Shown here: positions 56,001 to 56,640 of the stretch, one piece after another
Position numbering within the stretch: the stretch's first letter is position 1
How the letters are laid out: each line of letters starts with the position of its first letter
From: Berberis thunbergii
Lineage: Eukaryota > Streptophyta > Magnoliopsida > Ranunculales > Berberidaceae
Length of the DNA stretch: 64,000 bases
Assembly (NCBI GenBank): GCA_003290165.1
Contig: QNQO01000223.1
Location: forward strand, 620,001 to 684,000
Direction: 5' to 3'
Translations under genes and position numbers: made by a program
The notes under the pieces: generated by a model
What the model saw: only the letters and a program-made list of their open reading frames with translations
Database searches by the model: none
Told to the model about the DNA's origin: nothing

Positions 56001-56428
56001 AGCAGAAGATGGAGAAAAGTGGTAATGGAAGTAATGATCTCCAGGCACCTATGAGTCCTCTACCTCTTGAATATGCTCAGGGGTCAGGTTGTGAAGCAGA
56101 TGTAGCAACTGAGGGGCGTGAGACGTTGGTCAAGGATATTGATTTTGCCAATGATATTCAAGAAGTTTTGGAAAAGGAAAAAGCACTTGAATACTCTGTG
56201 CAGAAGATGGAGAGCCATGCACCTTCAGGTCCTCTACCTCTTGAATGTGCTGAGGAGCAAGACACTAAAGCAGAAATTTCAAGTGGTGGGAATGGGGAAC
56301 TAATTGGAGATGTCGAGTGTAAAACTAAAACTAAAGATGCTCGACCTCTTGAATGTGCTGAGGAGCTAGACACTAAAGCAGAAATTTCAAGTGGTGGGGA
56401 TGGGGATGCTCGACTTATGAGGAGATGA
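531..56428 (+). CDS. SWEETIE: SWEETIE / HEATR5-family HEAT-repeat protein, 41 exons, 5' partial
   Basis: Spliced from 41 exons (each listed below) that join without a frame error: 7211 coding nt, 2402 codons plus TGA. Recognised from conserved blocks such as AIRLKYLHPDSEL, CEESSCLRLLLD, LGPWIPGRDWFEDELRAF, ARLGNDIFTARM, LLTIEAAGLSYVS, VAVLGPELAPGS, LFAPQAVSV and STIQFENMQPIGV, which match my memory of plant SWEETIE proteins. The family (animal HEATR5, yeast Laa1) consists of long alpha-solenoids of HEAT repeats. Animal and yeast members work with the AP-1 clathrin adaptor at the trans-Golgi/endosome; the Arabidopsis gene was named for a carbohydrate and senescence phenotype. About 300 N-terminal residues are missing because their exons lie upstream of the window. 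The first ~1650 residues seen here are solenoid; the last 750 come from one exon and form an acidic repeat-bearing tail. No stop or frameshift interrupts the model, so the gene looks intact. Confidence 0.93.
1229..1573 (-). mobile_element. Solo LTR, copia-like
   Basis: The 345-bp segment begins TGATAGG and ends CCTATCA, so its ends form a short inverted repeat in TG...CA form. It is flanked by a perfect 5-bp duplication AATTG (1224-1228 and 1574-1578). Read on the - strand it has a TATA box, TATAAATAGG (complement of 1396-1405), about midway, as expected of an LTR promoter. No primer-binding site, polypurine tract or internal region lies beside it. The likely origin is recombination between the two LTRs of a full element. 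The copia assignment is from terminal style only. Confidence 0.8.
3530..4297. repeat. Two-copy tandem duplication, period 396 bp
   Basis: Unit 1 (3530-3925) starts CACCCTGGGAAAAAGGC and unit 2 (3926 to about 4297) starts CACCCTGGGGAAAAGGC. Both continue through the same AACCAATGTAATATATATG, a TTTAATTAATTA stretch and CTAACCAGGGGGAA. Unit 1 has a further 26-bp internal duplication around ATGGTCGAATCTTTTTATGA (about 3729-3780), present once in unit 2. The copies differ by scattered substitutions, so the event is not very recent. It lies wholly inside intron 1 and encodes nothing. Confidence 0.88.
5026..5130 (+). CDS. SWEETIE: SWEETIE exon 2
   Basis: Acceptor TTACAG, donor GTATCA, phase 0 at both ends, 35 codons: starts AIRLKYLHPDSELSDYALQA and ends TLDAHAL. 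The next exon supplies ACVLYILRVG. Confidence 0.93.
5131..6090. other. Intron 2
   Basis: 960 bp, T-rich. No repeat or RNA gene recognised. Confidence 0.6.
6091..6180 (+). CDS. SWEETIE: SWEETIE exon 3
   Basis: Acceptor TTTTGGAG, donor GTCAGT, 30 codons: ACVLYILRVGVTDQMTESTQ through LLGRQ. A short exon with a weak acceptor, placed by the strongly conserved LYILRVGVTDQMTE. Confidence 0.93.
6301..6381 (+). CDS. SWEETIE: SWEETIE exon 4
   Basis: Acceptor TTTTGCAG, donor GTAAGA, 27 codons: LEVPDHSPCMKVAVLRTLSY through TTLGE. This is a HEAT-type helix pair (MKVAVLRTLSYIL). Confidence 0.93.
6382..10523. other. Intron 4 (4.1 kb)
   Basis: Contains a TIR element (8791-9479) and an A-rich run near 7500. 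The open stretches on the - strand at 8002-8337 and 9163-9465 resemble no family I know. 9163-9465 lies inside the TIR element. Confidence 0.7.
8791..9479. mobile_element. Non-autonomous DNA transposon with ~40-bp imperfect TIRs, superfamily unclear
   Basis: The left end reads TTGGTCACACTGTTATGACT then GCATGTGCATGACACATAAC. The reverse complement of the right end reads ATGGCCACACAGTTATGACC then GCATGTGTGTGGCACATGAC. This is a clear inverted repeat with a few mismatches over about 40 bp. The total length is about 690 bp. No target-site duplication could be fixed with confidence, and no transposase is encoded. Confidence 0.65.
10524..10592 (+). CDS. SWEETIE: SWEETIE exon 5
   Basis: Acceptor TTTTGCAG, donor GTAAGT, 23 codons: VPQEFKEILDNTIVATSAHP through EQL. 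Confidence 0.93.
11041..11076. repeat. Homopolymer junction C24-A12
   Basis: Twenty-four C residues are followed directly by twelve A residues. On the other strand this is T(n)G(n), the same pattern seen at 49410-49433 and 50481-50504. Exact lengths of such tracts are unreliable in assemblies. Confidence 0.9.
11560..12170 (+). pseudogene. Decayed LINE (L1-type) fragment: end of reverse transcriptase joined to 3' zf-RVT region
   Basis: The peptide IGRQKLTNLSLQYADDTVF (about 11633-11691) contains the reverse transcriptase YADD active-site box. Immediately after a short duplicated junction, RESIDHLLLSCSLINHLW (from 11785) is the zf-RVT region typical of plant LINE ORF2 C-termini. A later stretch reads ERKEQQNF and then IDVKVTLWLW in broken frames. 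Most of ORF2 between the two parts is missing, and stops and frameshifts are present. The junction has ATATTCCTTAGCCCAACA twice in tandem and GCAGATGATACAGTGT twice (about 11674 and 11749). Same strand as the host gene. Confidence 0.75.
12979..13104 (+). CDS. SWEETIE: SWEETIE exon 6
   Basis: Acceptor AACTAG, donor GTAGGC, 42 codons: VRNEAALTLRALAEVDPTCV through RESISFEK. This is a well-conserved HEAT unit. Confidence 0.94.
13105..13695. other. Intron 6
   Basis: Contains GAATATTCCTTAGCCCAA at 13124-13141, the same motif duplicated at the LINE junction in intron 5. It also holds a (TTA)n-like tract near 13340-13380 and a Tourist-like MITE remnant (13407-13626). Confidence 0.7.
13407..13626. 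mobile_element. Tourist/Harbinger-like MITE, partly eroded
   Basis: The left end (GTTTATGGAACCTCATTCCA, from 13414) matches the reverse complement of the right end (GGTGTTTGTTATG then GATGGAATCTCATTCCATGG). The ATGGAATC-TCATTCCATGG core also occurs in the ends of the larger Harbinger-like element at 35219-36398, so the two belong to related families. No clean TTA/TAA duplication is left. Confidence 0.6.
13696..13799 (+). CDS. SWEETIE: SWEETIE exon 7 (followed by a GC donor)
   Basis: Acceptor CTTTCAG. Starts GDNLKVELDSLHGQATVLAA and ends PLGYPA plus two bases of an Arg codon. The donor is AAG|GCAAGC, a non-canonical GC site. The next exon's first base completes AGG (Arg), restoring the family sequence GYPARLP. 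No GT gives a legal join here. Confidence 0.93.
15255..15870 (+). pseudogene. Decayed LINE 3' fragment (zf-RVT region)
   Basis: In shifting frames the segment encodes LTVLHGRILITDTINKR, then VLCGQAEESIDYLLLSCPLV, the Cys...His/Cys zf-RVT signature of plant LINE ORF2 C-termini, and then NLSIDAKFSLWLWACNW. The last part matches the related peptide in the intron 5 copy (NLSID/DVKVTLWLW), so both derive from the same LINE family. Several frameshifts; not functional. Same strand as the host gene. Confidence 0.72.
17605..17690 (-). mobile_element. Possible SINE or tRNA-derived segment
   Basis: On the - strand a box-A-like AGCTTAACTGGCAAAG is followed about 40 bases later by a box-B-like GGGTTCAAATCCC (complement of about 17619-17631). 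The spacing fits an RNA polymerase III promoter, but there is no tail or target-site duplication that I can identify, and the cloverleaf is not intact. A similar CTTTTCAGCTCAAGTGATGA and GGGTATGAACCC arrangement occurs on the - strand near 27405-27470. Confidence 0.35.
18318..18450 (+). CDS. SWEETIE: SWEETIE exon 8
   Basis: Acceptor GTACAG, donor GTACTT. The first base completes Arg, then LPQSVLDVSKKMLTETNSNP through EAGWLLLASLIASMPKE. Ends on a codon boundary. Confidence 0.93.
18540..18643 (+). CDS. SWEETIE: SWEETIE exon 9
   Basis: Acceptor CTTGCAG, donor GTTGGC. ELEDQVFDILSLWASNFNGD through NLSEI, then CG of a split Arg codon. The join to GTATGG of the next exon gives SEIRVWSAAIDALTAF. Confidence 0.93.
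18644..21115. other. Intron 9 (2.5 kb)
   Basis: Low-complexity AT-rich DNA with a G-rich run at about 19662-19680. A palindromic GTCAGGGTTCAAACCCTGGAC occurs near 20736-20756. I see no classifiable element. Confidence 0.5.
21116..21229 (+). CDS. SWEETIE: SWEETIE exon 10
   Basis: Acceptor ATTCAG, donor GTGAAT. The first base completes Arg; VWSAAIDALTAFIRCIICSS through LLPVLMYLG, then AG of Arg. Phase 2 in and out. Confidence 0.93.
21346..21513 (+). CDS. SWEETIE: SWEETIE exon 11
   Basis: Acceptor ATTCAG, donor GTACGT. ALSYISALAEKHLSDMKPAV through ILQICTTPF, then AG of Arg. The block ICTTPFR-DP is characteristic of the family. Confidence 0.93.
21702..21788 (+). CDS. SWEETIE: SWEETIE exon 12
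   Basis: The base A completes Arg, then DPSGCEESSCLRLLLDQRDA through LGPWIPG, then AG of Arg; donor GTGATC. I chose the acceptor TTGAAAAG because it yields PFRDPSGCEESS as in relatives, although the tract before it is poor. A better-looking acceptor ATTTCTAG 48 bases upstream is also in frame (see findings). Confidence 0.82.
21884..21977 (+). CDS. SWEETIE: SWEETIE exon 13
   Basis: Acceptor AATTTAG, donor GTGCTC. DWFEDELRAFEGGKDGLMPC through ELSTFPQ, one of the most conserved stretches of the plant protein. Confidence 0.94.
21978..22682. other. Intron 13, with Tourist-like MITE
   Basis: About a third of this 705-bp intron is the MITE at 22132-22374; the rest is unremarkable. Confidence 0.8.
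22132..22374. mobile_element. Tourist-like (PIF/Harbinger) MITE, 243 bp
   Basis: The left end GGATGTGTTTGATT mirrors the right end AATCAAACACACAC (reverse complement GTGTGTGTTTGATT). The 3-bp duplication TAA flanks it on both sides (22129-22131 and 22375-22377), the hallmark of PIF/Harbinger insertions. No coding capacity. Confidence 0.8.
22683..22751 (+). CDS. SWEETIE: SWEETIE exon 14
   Basis: Acceptor CATGAAG (poor tract), donor GTAGAT. PETTNKMLVNQMLLCFGILF then AIQ, 23 codons. Joins STFPQ-PETTNKM. Confidence 0.88.
22848..22970 (+). CDS. SWEETIE: SWEETIE exon 15
   Basis: Acceptor TATCCAG, donor GTGTTT. DSAGMLSLLGTIDQCVKAGK through VTNVCVGLLAGFK, 41 codons. Confidence 0.94.
23048..23116 (+). 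CDS. SWEETIE: SWEETIE exon 16
   Basis: Acceptor GCTCAG, donor GTACAT. ALLCLRPPPLAVETLSAAQT then IFQ, 23 codons. Confidence 0.92.
23380..25745 (+). pseudogene. Decayed LINE (L1-type) ORF2: reverse transcriptase to zf-RVT
   Basis: In broken frames the order of a plant LINE ORF2 can be followed. IILIPKKDAAGPICDFRPVS (about 23530-23595) is the reverse transcriptase start, then GAFVKDRKILDGLMTANESV (23671 on). VLWCTSKMGFGTR leads to SVFDDALFFLDNDITQVEIL (the normally FADDALFF active site, here DDA kept), then SGLKINFG (to 24216). LGAKNKSK, VGSLGIRPLVSTNKALHGKW (24600-24660), a zf-RVT-like Cys...His stretch near 25300-25360, and FALCWTVWREHNRIIFHKFF (25486-25548) follow. Many stops and frameshifts. 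Same strand as the host gene. Confidence 0.85.
28684..30850. repeat. ~72-bp minisatellite, interrupted by an LTR element
   Basis: One unit lies left of the insertion (28684-28767). About four lie right of it (30610-30850), with shared words CACAATCTCGTGTTCGA, GAGAGTTTTT, TAGTTGTTGTGAACAATA and CACAAGGTTGTGACTATC. Unit lengths are roughly 71-74 bp; one right-hand unit is shortened. The units vary by point changes. 28768-30609 is the inserted element and not part of the array. Confidence 0.8.
28768..30609 (-). mobile_element. Non-autonomous LTR retrotransposon (copy 1)
   Basis: Two direct repeats, 28768-29062 (295 bp) and 30366-30609 (244 bp), act as LTRs. They start TGATAGATTCAGACTAG and end TTAATTCTATCA or close to it on the + strand. 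The 5-bp duplication CTATC flanks the element (28763-28767 and 30610-30614). The - strand primer-binding site is TGGTATCAGAACC (complement of 30351-30363), close to the initiator-tRNA-Met site TGGTATCAGAGC, so the element runs on the - strand. A purine stretch GGGAGAT abuts the 3' LTR. The 1.3-kb interior has no protease, integrase or reverse transcriptase. An open stretch near the 5' LTR (complement of 30026-30238: MRATFAEWKVGMAKTQ) may be a gag start. The LTRs differ by indels and substitutions, so it is old. Confidence 0.82.
31635..32896. mobile_element. Non-autonomous hAT transposon, 1.26 kb
   Basis: The left end CAAGGATGCACGGACTC and the reverse complement of the right end CAAGGATGCACCGACTC match at 16 of 17 positions and fit the hAT terminal pattern. 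A perfect 8-bp duplication CATACGGG (31627-31634 and 32897-32904) flanks it, the hAT hallmark. Inside the ends lie GC-rich CGGACACGG-type subterminal repeats (31650-31720 and 32740-32850) and a central region rich in CGATCGAT. No transposase is encoded; the ORFs seen there are low-complexity. Confidence 0.88.
33490..33950 (+). pseudogene. 3' internal remnant of an LTR retrotransposon
   Basis: The open stretch 33493-33912 ends FKLEDELFELG, and the DNA TTCAAGCTTGAGGATGAGCT matches the internal end of copy 2 (TTCAAGCTTGAGGAAGGG, about 39733-39750), followed by a purine stretch GGGGATGATG. The rest (MCDFFLIFKYKVN and so on) is not recognised. Boundaries and LTR are not resolved. Confidence 0.45.
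34401..34505 (+). CDS. SWEETIE: SWEETIE exon 17
   Basis: Acceptor GTCTCAG, donor GTGTGT. GILAEGEISAAQRRACSEGL through LLARLGNDIFTARM, 35 codons. Confidence 0.95.
34669..34757 (+). CDS. SWEETIE: SWEETIE exon 18
   Basis: Acceptor AAACAG, donor GTGATA. TQSLLGDLVGARDPSYTGSV through ALSLGCIHR, then AG of a split Ser codon. Confidence 0.94.
35308..35530 (-). mobile_element. 5'-truncated LINE (RTE-like) 3' end or Au-SINE-like insert, nested
   Basis: On the - strand it ends ATCCATGTAGCCAACCCCGA, then a CTCGGGAATGGGCTTT foldback and a (GAT)n tail. This is the 3' end shared by plant RTE-type LINEs and Au-type SINEs. Upstream, the frame reads roughly EDRITWITKIHVANPENLG, like the RTE ORF C-terminus. 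A perfect 12-bp duplication CACTCACCAATC borders it (35296-35307 and 35531-35542). No RNA polymerase III boxes were seen, so a truncated LINE is more likely than a SINE. Confidence 0.78.
35717..36336. mobile_element. Non-autonomous hAT element, 620 bp, nested
   Basis: The left end is CAATATTCTAAAAAACGC and the reverse complement of the right end is CAGTGTTCTGGGCGTTAG. The 8-bp duplication TTAAATAT lies on each side (35709-35716 and 36337-36344). GC-rich GCCTAGGCG-type subterminal repeats (35730-35810 and 36240-36330) surround an AT-rich middle, a composition common in plant hAT elements. No transposase. Confidence 0.85.
37280..37436 (+). CDS. SWEETIE: SWEETIE exon 19
   Basis: Acceptor GCATGCAG, donor GTGATC. 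The first base completes Ser, then AGGMALSTMVPATVSSVSLL through LLLTIEAAGLSYVSQVQ. Confidence 0.95.
37437..40311. other. Intron 19 (2.9 kb), with LTR element
   Basis: Two thirds is the LTR element at 38152-40082. The rest is AT-rich without recognisable features. Confidence 0.85.
38152..40082 (+). mobile_element. Non-autonomous LTR retrotransposon (copy 2)
   Basis: The LTRs are about 38152-38436 (its right edge is blurred by a ~35-bp internal duplication running to about 38465) and 39771-40082. Both start TGATGTA and share TTCTAATATTATTGTA, GGGTTCTAGCC-like and TTAATTGGTTGATTGAT blocks; the 3' copy ends TTAATTCTATCA. The 5-bp duplication TATTA flanks the element (38147-38151 and 40083-40087). 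The internal 1.3 kb starts with a gag-like open frame and ends with a purine stretch CCTGAGAGG beside the 3' LTR. The peptide LDPIWDNFVANIG (39498-39536) resembles DPIWINFLSHFDD on the - strand of copy 1, and LTR words are shared, so the two are related. No pol domains. Confidence 0.8.
40312..40461 (+). CDS. SWEETIE: SWEETIE exon 20
   Basis: Acceptor TATATAG, donor GTTATG. ETLLLAMEILLSEESGWIEL through PELAPGSIFFSRCK, 50 codons. Confidence 0.95.
40648..40697 (+). CDS. SWEETIE: SWEETIE exon 21
   Basis: Acceptor TTTTCAG, donor GTATGT. SVVAEISSGQETSTLL, then GA of a split Glu codon completed by the next exon (LLE-SVRFTQQ). Confidence 0.93.
40813..40969 (+). CDS. SWEETIE: SWEETIE exon 22
   Basis: Acceptor TTGACAG, donor GTGAGA. 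The first base completes Glu, then SVRFTQQLVLFAPQAVSVRS through STLWHLIEKDP. Confidence 0.95.
40970..41633. other. Intron 22
   Basis: 664 bp, AT-rich; nothing recognised. Confidence 0.6.
41634..41701 (+). CDS. SWEETIE: SWEETIE exon 23
   Basis: Acceptor CTTCAG, donor GTATGT. VAINQEQIDENLFHMLDEET, then D, T and GA of a split Glu codon. Confidence 0.94.
41702..42579. other. Intron 23, with MITE
   Basis: Contains an (ATT)n run near 41731-41752 and the Tourist-like MITE at 41973-42186. Confidence 0.75.
41973..42186. mobile_element. Tourist-like MITE, 214 bp
   Basis: The left end GGATGTGTTTGGTTGAATGG and the reverse complement of the right end GGGTATGTTTTATTGCAGGG pair imperfectly. TAA duplications lie on both sides (41970-41972 and 42187-42189). 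The end sequence resembles that of the Harbinger-like element at 35219. Confidence 0.72.
42580..42673 (+). CDS. SWEETIE: SWEETIE exon 24
   Basis: Acceptor TGGTAG, donor GTAAAG. The first base completes Glu; IGNLVRTTITRLLCTSCPSC through HWISICRKM. Confidence 0.94.
42674..44215. other. Intron 24 (1.5 kb)
   Basis: Contains a two-copy 46-bp tandem repeat (42825-42914: AAAAGTTAACTGTTAGCTAT and following). A - strand open stretch at 43383-43709 (108 codons, Cys-rich N-terminus) matches no family I recognise and has no support for expression. Confidence 0.6.
44216..44409 (+). CDS. SWEETIE: SWEETIE exon 25
   Basis: Acceptor GTTCAG, donor GTATGT. ILSTSTTRSANSNNRVPEHD through YLRYRTRVFAA, then GA of Glu. 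The middle (polar, with GKDDGNIVSSSK) is a variable linker in the family; RYRTRVFAAE-CL is conserved. Confidence 0.94.
44410..46121. other. Intron 25 (1.7 kb)
   Basis: Contains a 30-bp tandem duplication at about 45576-45634 (TAAAATTCTACTGAGCGGCG then GGTACTTC). No transposon boundaries found. Confidence 0.55.
46122..46266 (+). CDS. SWEETIE: SWEETIE exon 26
   Basis: Acceptor CTAATAG, donor GTCAGT. The first base completes Glu; CLRHVPTAVGKDPAHFDLSL through WLVLQIQELIAVAYQ. Confidence 0.95.
46369..46437 (+). CDS. SWEETIE: SWEETIE exon 27
   Basis: Acceptor TTCTATAG, donor GTACAA. ISTIQFENMQPIGVNLLCTI then IDK, 23 codons. Confidence 0.95.
46438..47439. other. Intron 27 (1.0 kb)
   Basis: No element with definable ends. 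The segment 46680-47100 has a protein-like texture but no open frame I can assign. Confidence 0.5.
47440..47496 (+). CDS. SWEETIE: SWEETIE exon 28
   Basis: Acceptor TTTTCAG, donor GTTTGT. FKDVEDPDLPGHFLMEQYQ, 19 codons. Confidence 0.94.
47646..47732 (+). CDS. SWEETIE: SWEETIE exon 29
   Basis: Acceptor ATTTCAG, donor GTCTGT. AQLVSAIRTALGESSSPFLL through HLATK, 29 codons. Confidence 0.95.
47824..47952 (+). CDS. SWEETIE: SWEETIE exon 30
   Basis: Acceptor ATTTAG, donor GTACAC. ILMSSIISGNQAAVKRIFSL through DLYYPSFAEWVECK, 43 codons. Confidence 0.95.
48089..48292 (+). CDS. SWEETIE: SWEETIE exon 31
   Basis: Acceptor GTTGTAG, donor GTAAGT. IKIRLLAAHASVKSYIYAFL through FHLKPNSK, 68 codons. Confidence 0.95.
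48382..48840 (+). CDS. SWEETIE: SWEETIE exon 32
   Basis: Acceptor TTTACAG, donor GTAAAC. 153 codons from YKSFLDGIQSPLVSLKLQQC through FRFLWGFTLLIMF to ERFFRLGFLTSNICKELLQ. Includes a polar, poorly conserved loop (about codons 50-115) between helical blocks. Confidence 0.95.
48841..49671. other. Intron 32
   Basis: Contains a (TA)n tract at 48899-48922 and a T14G10 homopolymer junction at 49410-49433. ATGAGATGTCTGTAGATATT occurs at about 49337 and again near 49512, a diverged local duplication. Confidence 0.7.
49410..49433. repeat. T14G10 homopolymer junction
   Basis: Fourteen T followed by ten G, then AGGGAT. A second T14G10 followed by CAGGGAT lies at 50481-50504 in the next intron, so both may be edges of the same repeat family. 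Confidence 0.85.
49672..49737 (+). CDS. SWEETIE: SWEETIE exon 33
   Basis: Acceptor AACACAG, donor GTACAG. VFAYSAQLEVPWTSLVVRVL then SQ, 22 codons; continues into IVQVCPNDYFE. Confidence 0.92.
49738..51556. other. Intron 33 (1.8 kb)
   Basis: Contains a SINE (50190-50318), the second T14G10 junction (50481-50504), and a (TA)n tract near 51490-51506. No other element recognised. Confidence 0.75.
50190..50318 (+). mobile_element. tRNA-derived SINE
   Basis: Begins GGCATGACAGCTCAATGGTT with a box-A-like AGCTCAATGGTTAGAG, followed by a box B GGGTTCAAACCC (about 50239-50250). It ends with an A-run of about 11 bases. The 8-bp TTCTCAAT flanks both sides (50182-50189 and 50319-50326) as a target-site duplication. 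Length about 129 bp. The 3' body (GGGATCCTATAAAAACC) is not tRNA-like, so this is a SINE and not a tRNA gene. Confidence 0.82.
51557..51654 (+). CDS. SWEETIE: SWEETIE exon 34
   Basis: Acceptor TGAACAG, donor GTAATC. IVQVCPNDYFETEGFASMAT through YLYETLQ, then AG of Ser. Confidence 0.92.
51804..51900 (+). CDS. SWEETIE: SWEETIE exon 35
   Basis: Acceptor ATTTTAG, donor GTATTT. The first base completes Ser; CDDTSQDHPKCQHLFPPIFL through HQFEAQ. Confidence 0.92.
51986..52121 (+). CDS. SWEETIE: SWEETIE exon 36
   Basis: Acceptor AATGCAG, donor GTGAGC. MKMTMVLAFTLTSYSCLRVV through LLKKHVG, then one base of an Asp codon. Confidence 0.9.
52501..52811 (+). CDS. SWEETIE: SWEETIE exon 37
   Basis: Acceptor ATTGCAG, donor GTAACT. 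Two bases complete Asp, then KAKNRDDHLNHLMRVLGVWQ, DCMERIHLLENMN, and NCTKCIKMVLNDSNMQ at the end; the last block is conserved in plants. Confidence 0.93.
52885..53028 (+). CDS. SWEETIE: SWEETIE exon 38
   Basis: Acceptor AAGTAG, donor GTAATT. VQRIGLQILRSMALKELGEG through FGDIFNLARKMK, 48 codons. Confidence 0.94.
53104..53268 (+). CDS. SWEETIE: SWEETIE exon 39
   Basis: Acceptor TTTACAG, donor GTACTT. KLVTKDSVAITGECLTLLFI through PSSVDDHSQ, 55 codons. Confidence 0.94.
53364..53489 (+). CDS. SWEETIE: SWEETIE exon 40
   Basis: Acceptor AATGTAG, donor GTGATT. EETEIRSTALRLVSHLAQIS through ETRRQQFQ, 42 codons; last unit of the solenoid. Confidence 0.95.
53490..54175. other. Intron 40
   Basis: Contains a (GT)11 microsatellite at 53873-53894. 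Otherwise unremarkable. Confidence 0.8.
54176..56428 (+). CDS. SWEETIE: SWEETIE exon 41: acidic C-terminal tail with tandem 66-residue repeats
   Basis: Acceptor CTTTCAG, then 750 codons and TGA. It starts DIIRASINQDTDSAETRPNA, the conserved end of the solenoid. The acidic motif EEEEDWDAFQSFSAIAD (54347-54397) follows, present in plant relatives. From 54740 the exon consists of about eight in-frame copies of a ~66-residue unit. The consensus is QEGLEKEKS-KYSEQKMEKS then G-GGNDLHASS-PLPLEYAQ then EP-SETEVAIEGNEMLVKDID. The tail is hydrophilic, rich in Glu, Lys, Ser and Asp, and probably disordered. Plant SWEETIE tails that I know are much shorter, so this makes the protein several hundred residues longer than usual. 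Function of the repeats unknown. Confidence 0.92.
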   Translation, partial: DIIRASINQDTDSAETRPNASPLIIKVPVQSKPGSKDTSQVRASESSQLVTDDKESFEEEEDWDAFQSFSAIADTTAAESVMANVASGPSSVDNKSVLHDKSSNRDDFCGHSLDDVKEVSDAQHLEGSDRKIILARVEEGNDIKELYDSPPNGGMSMASADHLNEHEETKTSEDQDFQVSAILQMVEDQEGLRKEKLLGDSEQKIDRCGNGGNFLHASSDPLPLKYQEPGTGEVSWKGSEKLASDLGCTNDIQEGLEKENLPEDSEQKSKCSEIGVDDLHASSDPLDLKFAQETSNEAEVVSVEGDTMVSDLNHANNVEGLKNEKSIDEPQYKIHIGSEGNIWHASSDTVPFECAQEVGSKAEAAIDGNEMSVRDIDFSNNLHEGLEKEKSRKHSDQKLKESRSVGNDLHASSGSQVLEYYKEPSRETEVAIEGNETLVKDIHFSIDVQKGLEKEKSCKYSEKKLEKSGSGGHDLQISSGLLPLEDDQETNKETEVAIEGCEMLVMDIDIVNDIQEGLEKEKSLKYSEQKMEKRGSGGNDLHASSASVPFEYAQVPDASSGPLPLAYAQEPGSETGVAIEGREMLVKDIEFADDIQEGLEKEKAHEYSEQKMEKSGNGSNDLQAPMSPLPLEYAQGSGCEADVATEGRETLVKDIDFANDIQEVLEKEKALEYSVQKMESHAPSGPLPLECAEEQDTKAEISSGGNGELIGDVECKTKTKDARPLECAEELDTKAEISSGGDGDARLMRR
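54740..56425 (+). repeat. Coding minisatellite, period 198 nt, about eight copies
   Basis: Unit starts, by the QEGL-like box, are 54740, 54932, 55130, 55322, 55520, 55718, 55961 and 56159. The spacings are 192, 198, 192, 198, 198, 243 and 198 nt, all multiples of three. The sixth unit is 45 nt longer because it repeats the ASS-PLPLxYAQ section. The eighth is altered and followed by a further partial copy. Copies four to eight resemble each other more than copies one to three, which suggests growth toward the 3' end. Confidence 0.93.
56236..56406 (+). repeat. 108-nt terminal duplication in the last exon
   Basis: ACCTCTTGAATGTGCTGAGG (with the following AGC-AGACACTAAAGCAGAAAT and TTCAAGTGGTGGG) occurs at 56236-56299 and 56344-56406 with only about two mismatches. 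The peptides are PLECAEEQDTKAEISSGGNG and PLECAEELDTKAEISSGGDG. GATGCTCGAC begins two units (56336 and 56405). The near identity makes this the youngest duplication in the tail. Confidence 0.9.
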
Positions 56429-56640
56429 CTTTCTTACTGACGTTGCCGACTCCAGGTACTAGAGGTAAAATATAAAATCTCATTCCTCTTGCTGGACCTT
56501 TCTCTGCCAAGCTTGGAGAAAAACGCCAAACAACAGCAATTGGTTCTAATATAGAAGAAAACAAGGTAAGAATTTTCTTGATCTGCAGTCAGAACGCCAG
56601 GTTTCAGTCAGACTAATAAAAGAACTCAATTCTTTTCGCG
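56429..56640 (+). other. Probable start of the SWEETIE 3' UTR
   Basis: Follows the stop codon. It contains an AAG|GTAAGA donor-like site at about 56562-56570, so a 3' UTR intron is possible, and an AATAAA at 56615-56620. Neither can be confirmed without transcript data. Confidence 0.4.

Noticed and set aside
54164..56428. Long open frame starting with Met at 54164 as a separate gene
   Set aside because: The CTTTCAG acceptor at 54175 and the DIIRASI start fit exactly as the last exon of SWEETIE; the Met lies in the intron.
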